From: Mesostigma viride
Lineage: Eukaryota; Streptophyta; Mesostigmatophyceae; Mesostigmatales; Mesostigmataceae
Assembly (NCBI GenBank): GCA_009746045.1
Contig: RPFO01000154.1
Location: forward strand, 5,306,146 to 5,370,145
Length of the DNA stretch: 64,000 bases
Direction: 5' to 3'
Both the position numbers and the translations under genes were made by a program. The notes beneath the pieces are model-generated. The model was not told the origin of the DNA. It did not search any database and saw only the letters and a list, made by a program, of their open reading frames with translations. Positions 51,342 to 63,116 of this stretch are shown one piece after another (position 1 is the stretch's first letter; each line of letters opens with the position of its first letter).

Positions 51342-54156
51342 TTGCCTCATGACCCCACCAAGCATTGCACTAGGTGCCTTTGTAAGGGGCACCTAAAAGA
51401 TGACTGCTGGAAAGGCAAACCCGACTATGGTTCTGACGTTGATGTTTGTCCTGGATGCTGGAAAACACGTCACCCCATTGCAGCAGGAGCGCGCTGCACG
51501 GCACCCAGGCACAACAAGACCACGCCAGGGCGCTACAACCGCGCGGGGGCGGCAGACCAGGGTGACACCTGTAAGCTACCCTCACCATTTTTCACAAATG
51601 GTTTCCTGTTACCTTCTGTCTGCCAAGTGTTGCCTGAGTGTGATGATGTGGATTGGGAAGTGGCATATGACATGACACTGTCACACATGATGCGTGACCC
51701 AACCATAGCTCCCTTAGTGCAGCAGCAGAAAAGGTAATCACGTATGGTGCTCTAGCAGAGCAACTGCACAAGGTTATGGGCCATGAGGCTGTGGCTGAAA
51801 GGCTAGCCAATAAAATACAAGGCCATGATCTGGAACAGATGTGCAGGCACGTACGTAAGCACTGTGAGCAATGTCAGCTATATGCTCCTAAGCCCAGAAA
51901 ATGGCATGTGGCCACACCACCACTGGCTAGAGGCAAACTGGTTGGGGATGTTATACACGTGGTGAAGGACACGGTATACTACCTAGTCATAAAGGATGCC
52001 TGGTCAAGGTTTGTGGTAGTGGAGCCCCTGCCTGGGATGGATAAAGAGCAGCTGCACAGAGCTTTACAGATAGCCTTGGCACGTTTTCACCCCATTGAAA
52101 AAGTAATGCTGGATCAGCAGTTTCTCTGCATCCAGGACAGGAATGACCTGCCCAAGATAGAAGTGTCTGGGGCTCAAGATCATGAACGTCAGGGGTTGGT
52201 AGAACGTACCATGAGAGCCATCAGGGATGTGATAAGAAAAATGCCATCCAGGTTGGCTGACTCTGGTAGCTATGCTGACAGGGCATCTTGGGCAGCAGGG
52301 GTGACTACCCAGCTAAACGCCAAACCAATAATGTCCTCACCTTTTGGGGAAATCACCCCAACTGGCCTTCAGTCAGGCAGCTATGCTTCAGAGGTACACA
52401 CTCACTACAACACACAAAGGCAGCACTTAGCCAAGTTGCTGGCAAAGAAAGACAAAAAAATGCCAGGCCTGTGTTTGAAGTGGGGGACCATGTGTTGTTT
52501 TTCAGAGAGGGTGACAGAGGAAGAGCACACTCTGCCAGATGGCACGGTCCAGCTGTAGTCACCAAAATTCATGAAGAAGGGACTGCAGTCACTATACAAC
52601 ATGACAGAGAGCGTGTGGTCAGCAAGCATAGACTCAAGCTTTATTACCCACCACTGGCAGACGTGTCAGGGGTAGAATTCTTGGACATGGATTCAGAGCA
52701 GGAGTCTGGTGGATTGATCTCACCCAATGAATTGGCTAAGGACGTCATTGATGCAAGCACTAGTACCACAGTAGAAGCTCCTGTGTTCCTCAGTAGTGCA
52801 GCCCCACTACAACCCAATAGTCCACCTGGGCAGGAGGACGGTGCACAGGGTGAGCAGCAGGTAGCACCTCCCTCACACCTGGAGGAGTCACAAAATAGAG
52901 CAGATCCTGTCGTTCCCAGGAAGTCATTTGCTGAGATTCTTAAGGCCTTGCACAAGGCACACAACACTAAAGCAGTTGTGGCAACAGGTACAGCACAGGT
53001 CAATGCTGTAGGGGATGCAGGTCAAGATCCTAGTATTTTGGCTGTAGACACCCAAGCACAGGTGAGTATCATCAGTGCAGAAGCTGTATCTGGTCTGAAA
53101 ATGAAGGCCTCACCATGGGCTAGAGTGTCAGATTTTTCAGGCAAAACCAAAATGCAGGTCAAAGGTCAGGTGAGCATTCAAATCTTGGGTATGCCCACTC
53201 CATTTCAGGTGGTTGAGGGCTACTCAGGGAATGCCCTGTTAGGGGAACCTTTTGTATCTTACCCTGGTGTTGTCATCTCAGCTGGGAGGTTGAGTGTGGC
53301 AGGGGTAGGACAGGTGCCTCTAGATCATTTTAAAATCCCTTTGAGCCAGATTAGCACTGGGTTGGATGCTGCCATCAATGCAGTTAAGCCCAAGTACCTC
53401 CCAGGTCAGGAACCGTGTGTGGAGGACCTCATACACTCTCAAAAGCTACACCCTTCAGCGTTTGGGCTTGGTAGATGGGATGTTGCATCCATGTCTCCCC
53501 TGTCCTATGATGATATTGTACGGGACTGCCAGACGCAGATTGGGTTTCTTAAGTGGCTTGAGGCTTTTACCAAAGCCAGGGAGGAGTGGGTTGTTCCAGA
53601 TGCACGTAGTCCCACACACACACCACCTGTGACTCCTCTTGATGCTATGCCAGCTGGAGCCAAGAAGCTAAGGTTAAAGTTTGTGTGCAAGCATAAACCT
53701 CAGGCTGATGGGGGACCACCCATTTTCCATGCTAGGCCATGTGTTACTGAGTTCAGGGGCTCTACAGAGCTGACAGAGGCTGAGCTTTATACTCCTGGTA
53801 TTCAGCAAACGTCTCTCAAGGTGTTGCTTTCCTTGTTTTTGCATCAGCTTAATACAGGGAAGGATTATGTGTGTAAAGCCACAGATATCAAAAGAGCCTT
53901 TCTAAAGGGGGACCCTGCCATAGCACAGCAGGTCTGGAGAGGTCAGGTATACGTGGTGAATACTCCTAAGGTGTGGCACAGGGATATTGTTCAACCCTTG
54001 TTGAGGCCAAACCTGGGGGTTGAAGGGTTGCAGTCAGCTCCAAAAATTTTTAGGCTGTCTGCACAGGAGGTATTCATGAAGCTAGGGGCCACCTATGATG
54101 ACATTGACCCTTGCCTGTTTGTCATCCCACACCCTGATGGAATGATGATGTCTTGA
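51342..54156 (+). pseudogene. pol: Family B pol, copy 1a (frameshifted, truncated in RT)
   Basis: Frame 1 (51342-51737) has the CCHC finger CTRCLCKGHLKDDC and the second cluster. Frame 2 (51776-52558) has the integrase HHCC and D,D-E core. Frame 3 (52288-54156) has the integrase end, retropepsin-like VDTQAQVSIIS and RT up to HPDGMMM, then the sequence leaves the element. Frame breaks near 51720 and 52465. Confidence 0.85.
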
Positions 54157-54945
54157 TTTCTGGCCTGCGCTGGTTGATCAGTTGATGCTCAGTATGTTTC
54201 TACAAGCTTCTGTGATGATGTCATTGCTGATGTCATCCTTCCTAGCCTAAAAGGTATAAAAGGAAACTGCCCCCTAAGGGCAGGAACCTCCATTTAACCT
54301 CTAATGAACCTCCATTTAGGCCTCTATTGAACCTACATTGAACCTGGATGTCAACCTCTTTTCCTAACCTCTACAATCAACCAATAAAACTCTTTTTCTG
54401 GTCTCTCTTCTATTGTGCTTCAAGCTCAGTCTTTCATCACCTGCAAGGTGATGAGGGTAGCAAGGCCAAGCACAAGGCATTGTGTAAAACCCATTAGTTT
54501 CACTCTACTTTTCCAACAGAAACACCATGGAAATACCAAGCATGGTAGCCGCAGCAGAGAGTCTTGACGTAATATTATTTATGACCACTTGAGCTCCCAA
54601 GAAAACCAGCATTTGATTGAAAACAATGAGTAGAGCCCCTGCCAAAGGCAGGTGTTAAGTTGTCATCTCGTCTCCCTCGCATGCAGGTCAAGAGCCCCCC
54701 AGGGTGGGATGGGTGGGAAGAAACAATTACGGGTCACAACCCGCCGACCATGCTTATCAAGCCTACCGTCAAAATGGAAAACGGCAAAACCAGAAATGTC
54801 CTAACGCTGACAATTTAATAATTCAGCCAGCCAGCTCATCTGTCACACATCTGAGCTGTCAGGCCATGTGTACTCTTCGAATGCAACCCTGAACACACTA
54901 CCCAGGTCCAAGCAGCACACCAATCAATTGGTGAGTGCTGGTTAC
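54153..54945. repeat. Second copy of the family B left flank
   Basis: Repeats 47534-48315 with scattered small insertions and substitutions (for example extra GATG, AGG, GGTC), including the same GTTAC before the LTR. The error pattern is mostly short indels. Confidence 0.85.
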
Positions 54946-55322
54946 AGTTAGTCTAAGTCTCCCGCCTGTAGCCTAAGTGGACACGTGCCAGCACCGCCGG
55001 CGCCCAATTGGGTACTGGGACGGTGCTGGACTAGAACAGTCGTGGCATGGACACGTGGCTGTACTCAGTATGTGATGAGCCGGTACCTCAGTACCGGGAC
55101 TGTAGTTGTCATGTTAGGACTGACTAGATCAGGTTGTAACTGATAGGTTAGTCCGTCCAGGATCAGTAAGTTAGTTTAACTTACGCAAAGTCTGGCCAGC
55201 CATCGTTGACGGCTGGCCAGCAGTATATGTGCCACATTATCCTAATGCCAAGGTGTCTCGTCGTTCAAGCACACACGCCATTTGGCAGTGCCCAAGCATT
55301 CCAAGCTTTGTGTTGCATAACT
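54946..55322 (+). repeat. 5' LTR, family B copy 1b
   Basis: 377 bases, nearly identical to 48316-48694 and 62062-62438; begins AGTTAGTC and ends CATAACT. Confidence 0.92.
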
Positions 55323-55425
55323 TGCATTAAAAACTCCAAAAACAATACACAAGACGACGACGAGCGTGCGAAACGTTCAGTTCGCAAAACACCCATTTCC
55401 ATTTTTTTACCCATTTTTTGAACCA

Positions 55426-57619
55426 ATGGCTCCCAAGAACAACAAGGGAAAGGCCCTTATGGGCGCGACTTCCTCGGAGGAGGAGTCGCCGTCGGTGACG
55501 AAGTACCAGTCGTCGTCGTCCCCGATGTCCGATGACTCGGGGACGTCGGACTCGATTGGCGAGCATGCGCCAGGAGTACGAGAACAGGGATGCTCAGGAT
55601 CCCATGCATCCTGAGGATGTGGCCATGGAGGCAGCGGACCCAACGTACCGTGACGTTGTGGAGAACGTCGTGGTGCGCGTGCCCCTGATGCGTAGGGTGC
55701 GAGGGTCGACCCCGGTGGTGCGTCCGAGGGGACCACCATATGCACCACGTGGTGCGGGGGCGGGGCCCGAGTCGAGAGCAGGAGAGTGGGAGTCCGGCAG
55801 CGTGTCGGAAACCAGCTCGCTGGGTTTGTTTGGACTGCAGCCATCGTCGGCTGACGAGGCGCGCAGTGCGCAGGTGGCAGCGGATGCTGCAATGGCGCAG
55901 AGCCTGCAGGAGCAGGAGTCCGCGAAGAGCGGAGGTTGGCTGTGCGCGCACGTGAGCGCGCCCAACAAATGGAGGATGCTGCTCAGGTCCGCGCGGCATT
56001 GATGAGGAGGTCAGCGTCGCCGAGGTCAGCGTCGCCGACCCATGACGTGGTGAGGAGGGCGGACCTGGCGTGTTTCCAGCGCCTTCGACGGTCGGCAACG
56101 ATCCCGAGGGAGATTGATGGGTGCTGCAGGAGTCGGAGTTTCTTTGACGGGTCCGTCGGCGTCCGAAGCGGACGACCTGGTGGAGATGACGCCGGCTATG
56201 CAGGCGCGAGAGAAGGAGGCGCAGAGGAGGCTCGCGGCTTCAAGGCGGAACGGGAGAAGAAGCAGCGGAGGCGGAACGTGATCGCGCAGAGGAAGCTGCG
56301 TGAGCAGCAGGAGCGTGACAGGGCGGAGGCGCTCGCGGCCAGGATTCGGGTGAAGATGTCTCACACCAAGGTGAGGTGTGAGCGTCTCACCGCGACCTGA
56401 AGAGCTGGAAGTACCGGAAGGTCGCGGAGATAGCACCTTGCAGGGGCCGGCTCGCGGGAGCCGAGGAGCGCTACCGCAGGAAGCTGGCCGCCTGGGAGGC
56501 AAGCGTAGGTCGCCTGGAGAGGCGTATGCTGAAGCAGCGACGCCGTATGTCGAAGAACATCAAGAAGGCTGCTGTGAGGGGATGCATGGGGGAGGCGGTA
56601 AGAGCTGAATTTGGTTTGATGCCGGATGAACGCATTTCTACCGAGCAACTTACCATTTTTTGTCGCAGCCAACGCATACCATCTCAAACCGAGACGGCAC
56701 AGCGGCAAGGACCAGGGTGACGCACCGGGGCGAACCCGGTCCAGCGACCTTGTCGCACCGGGAGGACATCCGGAGGCAACTCCAACTGGCCCAGCAGATG
56801 CTGGACGAGGGGCGGGAGCTCACCCCGGGCGAGCATGGCCGCCTAGCAGACACGGTGGCGAGGCTGGTGGCCTCGCTGAAGCCAACAAAACGAAGGGCAC
56901 CGGGGAGGCGTGCCAGCCACAGCAAAAACGCAGGAGGGACGAGAGGGACGAGGGGGAGGATGACGGGAGAGGGGGGGCAACCAGGGCGGGGTGGACATGG
57001 CACCCAGGAGTCTGCACCAACACGGCACGAGGGCGGGGAGCGGCAGCAGCAGCAGCAACAACAACAGCAGCAGCAGCAGCAGCCACAACCAGCAGGAACG
57101 ACCACAACCTCCAATATGGCCTTGAACAGGCCCAGGTTTGATCCAAAAAAGAAAGAGGACAAGCTAGTGTTTCCGGGTTTGCCAGAGGGCCACACCCAGG
57201 ACGAAGCTAGGGAGTGGTTGTTTAAGTTGTCACATGCATATGCTAGCGACAATGTCCGTGATTGGTTTGCCTCTCTACGTGCGTCCACACCCATCCATCA
57301 ATCTGCCAAGCCTATCCAGCAGTTGGTACAATTGTACCAAAAGCGTGCCAGCAGCGGGGTAGACGTGGCAGAAAATGTGTTGTGGGCGCAGTTCATGGTT
57401 GATCTTAGGGCACTTGTTACCACGGGGGAGCACTTAGAAGTGCTTAAGGGCTTCCAGTGGATAGAGGCCTATAAGGTCAATAAGCGTGACTATGTGAGTG
57501 ACAACAAAAAATATGTCATGTACATAGAGGGAGATGAGGAGCTGAAGAAGCTCAATGCCAAGTACCTAGTACACCTATGGCTACAAAAGGCAGAACTGGA
57601 CCCACCACCCTGTCAGTAA
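55426..57619 (+). pseudogene. gag: Family B gag, copy 1b (many frameshifts)
   Basis: Same start MAPKNNKGKALMG at 55426. Frame breaks near 55550, 55780, 55920, 56120, 56240 and 56450 split the N-terminal and helical parts. From 56660 the frame is open to 57619 and identical in content to copy 1a. The density of single-base indels confined to the first 1.2 kb suggests sequence error as much as decay. Confidence 0.8.
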
Positions 57620-57948
57620 TCCTGGCAGGTCTGAAGGATAAGTGGGAGGACTTCAGGAAGGCAATGGCCTATGTGCAGCAATGCCTAGAGCCGTTTGCTG
57701 CTGCAGCCAAGGAGGAAAGGTGAAGCAGGTAAAGGGGGAGGAAGCCTCAGGTACGGGGCTCTCCAAGAAGCAGATGCAGTCGCTGGTAGCCCAGGTAAAG
57801 GCGGTAATGGGGGGGATAAAAACAAAAACAACAAAAGTGGGGGAGGTGGAAACAAGGGGGGGGAAAGAACAATAACAATAAAAACAGAAAACAAAGTGGG
57901 GGAGCTAGCAAGCCAGGGGGTGCTAAGCCAGCAGGGGGGGACAAGAGG

Positions 57949-60900
57949 TTGCCTCATGACCCCACCAAGCATTGCACTAGGTGCCTTTGTAAGGGGCACC
58001 TAAAAGATGACTGCTGGAAAGGCAAACCCGACTATGGTTCTGACGTTGATGTTTGTCCTGGATGCTGGAAAACACGTCACCCCATTGCAGCAGGAGCGCG
58101 CTGCACGGCACCCAGGCACAACAAGACCACGCCAGGGCGCTACAACCGCGCGGGGGCGGCAGACCAGGGTGACACCTGTAAGCTACCCTCACCATTTTTC
58201 ACAAATGGTTTCCTGTTACCTTCTGTCTGCCAAGTGTTGCCTGAGTGTGATGATGTGGATTGGGAAGTGGCATATGACATGACACTGTCACACATGATGC
58301 GTGACCCACCATAGCTCCCTTAGTGCAGCAGCAGAAAAGGTAATCACGTATGGTGCTCTAGCAGAGCAACTGCACAAGGTTATGGGCCATGAGGCTGTGG
58401 CTGAAAGGCTAGCCAATAAAATACAAGGCCATGATCTGGAACAGATGTGCAGGCACGTACGTAAGCACTGTGAGCAATGTCAGCTATATGCTCCTAAGCC
58501 CAGAAAATGGCATGTGGCCACACCACCACTGGCTAGAGGCAAACTGGTTGGGGATGTTATACACGTGGTGAAGGACACGGTATACTACCTAGTCATAAAG
58601 GATGCCTGGTCAAGGTTTGTGGTAGTGGAGCCCCTGCCTGGGATGGATAAAGAGCAGCTGCACAGAGCTTTACAGATAGCCTTGGCACGTTTTCACCCCA
58701 TTGAAAAAGTAATGCTGGATCAGCAGTTTCTCTGCATCCAGGACAGGAATGACCTGCCCAAGATAGAAGTGTCTGGGGCTCAAGATCATGAACGTCAGGG
58801 GTTGGTAGAACGTACCATGAGAGCCATCAGGGATGTGATAAGAAAAATGCCATCCAGGTTGGCTGACTCTGGTAGCTATGCTGACAGGGCATCTTGGGCA
58901 GCAGGGGTGACTACCCAGCTAAACGCCAAACCAATAATGTCCTCACCTTTTGGGGAAATCACCCCAACTGGCCTTCAGTCAGGCAGCTATGCTTCAGAGG
59001 TACACACTCACTACAACACACAAAGGCAGCACTTAGCCAAGTTGCTGGCAAAGAAAGACAAAAAAATGCCAGGCCTGTGTTTGAAGTGGGGGACCATGTG
59101 TTTTTTTCAGAGAGGGTGACAGAGGAAGAGCACACTCTGCCAGATGGCACGGTCCAGCTGTAGTCACCAAAATTCATGAAGAAGGGACTGCAGTCACTAT
59201 ACAACATGACAGAGAGCGTGTGGTCAGCAAGCATAGACTCAAGCTTTATTACCCACCACTGGCAGACGTGTCAGGGGTAGAATTCTTGGACATGGATTCA
59301 GAGCAGGAGTCTGGTGGATTGATCTCACCCAATGAATTGGCTAAGGACGTCATTGATGCAAGCACTAGTACCACAGTAGAAGCTCCTGTGTTCCTCAGTA
59401 GTGCAGCCCCACTACAACCCAATAGTCCACCTGGGCAGGAGGACGGTGCACAGGGTGAGCAGCAGGTAGCACCTCCCTCACACCTGGAGGAGTCACAAAA
59501 TAGAGCAGATCCTGTCGTTCCCAGGAAGTCATTTGCTGAGATTCTTAAGGCCTTGCACAAGGCACACAACACTAAAGCAGTTGTGGCAACAGGTACAGCA
59601 CAGGTCAATGCTGTAGGGGATGCAGGTCAAGATCCTAGTATTTTGGCTGTAGACACCCAAGCACAGGTGAGTATCATCAGTGCAGAAGCTGTATCTGGTC
59701 TGAAAATGAAGGCCTCACCATGGGCTAGAGTGTCAGATTTTTCAGGCAAAACCAAAATGCAGGTCAAAGGTCAGGTGAGCATTCAAATCTTGGGTATGCC
59801 CACTCCATTTCAGGTGGTTGAGGGCTACTCAGGGAATGCCCTGTTAGGGGAACCTTTTGTATCTTACCCTGGTGTTGTCATCTCAGCTGGGAGGTTGAGT
59901 GTGGCAGGGGTAGGACAGGTGCCTCTAGATCATTTTAAAATCCCTTTGAGCCAGATTAGCACTGGGTTGGATGCTGCCATCAATGCAGTTAAGCCCAAGT
60001 ACCTCCCAGGTCAGGAACCGTGTGTGGAGGACCTCATACACTCTCAAAAGCTACACCCTTCAGCGTTTGGGCTTGGTAGATGGGATGTTGCATCCATGTC
60101 TCCCCTGTCCTATGATGATATTGTACGGGACTGCCAGACGCAGATTGGGTTTCTTAAGTGGCTTGAGGCTTTTACCAAAGCCAGGGAGGAGTGGGTTGTT
60201 CCAGATGCACGTAGTCCCACACACACACCACCTGTGACTCCTCTTGATGCTATGCCAGCTGGAGCCAAGAAGCTAAGGTTAAAGTTTGTGTGCAAGCATA
60301 AACCTCAGGCTGATGGGGGACCACCCATTTTCCATGCTAGGCCATGTGTTACTGAGTTCAGGGGCTCTACAGAGCTGACAGAGGCTGAGCTTTATACTCC
60401 TGGTATTCAGCAAACGTCTCTCAAGGTGTTGCTTTCCTTGTTTTTGCATCAGCTTAATACAGGGAAGGATTATGTGTGTAAAGCCACAGATATCAAAAGA
60501 GCCTTTCTAAAGGGGGACCCTGCCATAGCACAGCAGGTCTGGAGAGGTCAGGTATACGTGGTGAATACTCCTAAGGTGTGGCACAGGGATATTGTTCAAC
60601 CCTTGTTGAGGCCAAACCTGGGGGTTGAAGGGTTGCAGTCAGCTCCAAAAATTTTTAGGCTGTCTGCACAGGAGGTATTCATGAAGCTAGGGGCCACCTA
60701 TGATGACATTGACCCTTGCTTGTTTGTCATCCCACACCCTGATGGAATGATGATGTTTGTCTGGCATGGGGATGATCAGTTAATCTCAGGTCCTAGAGCT
60801 GCAGTGGATGCTTTCATAGCTCAGGTGTCTGCCAGTTTTGAGATTGGCAAGCAGCTAGAGCTGGGCAAGGAGCCAGTCAAGTTCTGTGGCATGATGCTTG

Positions 60901-61679
60901 AGTTGCTGCAGCAGCAGGGCAGCTGGGTTTGTTCCATGCAGGCCTCTGCTGAATACATTAAGTCTTGTCTGGATGTCCTGCCTGTTCACATCACCCCTGA
61001 CATGTGCCCTACCATTAGAGGCAAGCTTGGTTGGCTATGTGCTACATGTGCACCCCACCTGGCTTTTGTGAGCAGGGTAGATGATGAGGTACTACAGGAG
61101 GTAGGAGCACGGGCAATCAAGCAGTTGTTGCATGATGGTCCACCTTTGATGCTTCACTCACTGGACCTGTTTACTCCCATTCACATCACGTGCATGATGG
61201 ATAGTTCAATGGAGTCCAGGGTAGTTACCAAGGTTCAAGCCAGAGAGGCTGGATTGTTTTTCCTGCATAACCAAGGTGGGAAGAAGTCACTAGTCTCCTG
61301 GTTCAGTAGATTGCACAAGAGGAAAGCTGTGAGTAGCAATGTAGCTGAATGCAGGGCTGTGGTATCTTCTGTCTTGCATGCAAGGTATCTCAATCACTTG
61401 CTGGTCTGGCTTCAACACCAGGCTGGTAGCTCTGCAGGAGTGAAAGCACATTTGCTGACTGACTCTCAATCTATCATCTCTTTCCTTGCCAATCCTTTGG
61501 CTGTACACTCGGACCTGGATTGGATTGTGCTAAAACAGGAATGCAAGTACCTGGAGTCTAAAGCCCACGTCAGGGACAAAGACAATGCTGCAGATGCACT
61601 GACCAAGGTGCCACAAGCAGCAGGACCACAATACCAGGTCTTGTATGGGTTGATGAACCCTGGTTACAGTCTGAAGTGA
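57949..61679 (+). pseudogene. pol: Family B pol, copy 1b (frameshifted)
   Basis: Zinc fingers in 57949-58314, integrase in 58301-59119, then one long frame 59220-61679 (819 codons) with retropepsin-like VDTQAQVSIIS, RT (DIKRAFLKGD, VWHGDDQLISG) and RNase H through DNAADALTK to LMNPGYSLK. Breaks lie near 58310 and 59100. The intact end shows that the last residues of copy 2 (30076) are frameshifted. Confidence 0.87.
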
Positions 61680-62061
61680 CTGGCACGTTGTACATGTTAG
61701 CCCATGACCCCCTGCCTAATACTGCAGCTGAAAGGCTGCAGTGGCAGCTGGGTAGTTTTCTGACAGTGAGAAGCACTGGTCTAGAAAGTTGGGACATGAT
61801 GAATGTGTTATTTATTGAATAAAATTTTGTGAGACACTTGTTTGGATGACCATGACATGCTGGGGCCTGGAGCACCCATCTCACTCAGTTAAGAAACCAT
61901 GCTTGAGACATGGGGCCTTTTTAATGCATCTCTTGTACATGTGTGAGGTGACCTTTGGGTCCTAGTAGGTTATCTGACAGTTTTTAAGGCATTGGGAATG
62001 GCTGCGTCCATTTGATGGCTATGTGTGTTTCTGTTGAAACCCAAAGAAAACTTAAAGTGGG
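61680..62061 (+). other. Family B 3' UTR with polypurine tract
   Basis: No ORF. It ends AAAGAAAACTTAAAGTGGG directly before the 3' LTR, the likely polypurine tract. Its reverse complement is partly present at 29783-30075. Confidence 0.7.
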
Positions 62062-62438
62062 AGTTAGTCTAAGTCTCCCGCCTGTAGCCTAAGTGGACAC
62101 GTGCCAGCACCGCCGGCGCCCAATTGGGTACTGGGACGGTGCTGGACTAGAACAGTCGTGGCATGGACACGTGGCTGTACTCAGTATGTGATGAGCCGGT
62201 ACCTCAGTACCGGGACTGTAGTTGTCATGTTAGGACTAACTAGATCAGGTTGTAACTGATAGGTTAGTCCGTCCAGGATCAGTAAGTTAGTTTAACTTAC
62301 GCAAAGTCTGGCCAGCCATCGTTGACGGCTGGCCAGCAGTATATGTGCCACATTATCCTAATGCCAAGGTGTCTCGTCGTTCACACACACACGCCATTTG
62401 GCAGTGCCCAAGCATTCCAAGCTTCGTGTTGCATAACT
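62062..62438 (+). repeat. 3' LTR, family B copy 1b
   Basis: 377 bases, followed by the target duplication GTTAC (62439-62443), which matches the bases before both upstream LTR copies. Confidence 0.92.
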
Positions 62439-62443
62439 GTTAC

Positions 62444-63116
62444 ATCAGATTTTATTACAGCTTTTTGACGCAACTTCCGTCAGCATTCCACACATGACCG
62501 GCCGTTCAAACAAACGGCGCCTGACTTACAAAAGGCAAAGCTAGTTGCCAGTAGGATTCCCCGGTAAACAACAAGTCGTCCCCATTCGTCTAACAAGCCT
62601 CTCTGCATGTACAGCCACAAGGTTGTGGCGGCCCTTTCTTTCCCGCATTCTGTTTAATAAACTATTTTCAGAGAAATCCGAGTATGCCGGTTTCCAGGGT
62701 TTCCGCATGAAAGTTGGGTGAGAAACTGGAAAAAACTACGTTTCCTTTGCCCCAGTACCTCAACAAACTCGTAGAAACCTAATTATCAACCTTTGAACGC
62801 ATCATCATGGTCGTGCCACCCAACAGCCACTGAAATTCGCGCGAAAACTGGCGAGATCTACCTGCCGCCATCGCCGTCGTCTTCACCTTCGTCCCTCGCC
62901 TGATTTCAGTGGTACATATTTGTTTGCAGCTGTCACCAAAAAAATACCAAAAATACCAGGATTTTTTCTTGAATTCTATGAGATGTTTCTGACCTATGTT
63001 GAAAGTTTCAGACCAAAAATCGCATGTTTAATAGGTTTGCCACGTGTCAGATTACAACGCGATACATCGCGTTCTGACCCTACAACGCGATGTATCGCGT
63101 TGTAAAAAAACACGGG
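62444..63116. other. Right part of the TTAA-bounded element with its terminal repeat
   Basis: No gene. At 63054-63105 two palindromic words (ACAACGCGATACATCGCGTT and ACAACGCGATGTATCGCGTT) precede the terminal AAAAAAACACGGG, the inverse of the left end at 45212. Confidence 0.7.

Larger units (their letters stand above)
48316..54152 (+). mobile_element. Copia family B, copy 1a (5' part only, lacks RNase H and 3' LTR)
   Basis: 5' LTR, gag and pol up to the middle of RT (HPDGMMM), then an abrupt switch at about 54152 to a second copy of the flank (from 47534 on). It is almost identical to copy 1b. The missing 3' part is present only in copy 1b. Confidence 0.85.
54946..62438 (+). mobile_element. 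Copia family B, copy 1b (full length, degenerate)
   Basis: LTRs 54946-55322 and 62062-62438, gag, pol and 3' UTR all present. The GTTAC duplication lies at 54941-54945 and 62439-62443. Many small indels occur in 55400-56500, fewer later. It carries the same deletion at the end of gag as copy 1a. Confidence 0.88.
45212..63116. mobile_element. TTAA-bounded, piggyBac-like element (17.9 kb with nested copia)
   Basis: Left end CCCGTGTTTTTTT (45212-45224), right end its exact inverse (63104-63116). Each is followed inward by palindromes of the type AACGCGATRYATCGCGTT, and both sides are flanked by TTAA (45208-45211, 63117-63120). Flanking DNA joins without insertion in the related repeat at 1-180. 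TTAA targets with CCC...GGG ends are the mark of piggyBac transposons. No transposase is visible, so it is non-autonomous. Without the copia insertion it would be about 3.8 kb. Confidence 0.75.
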
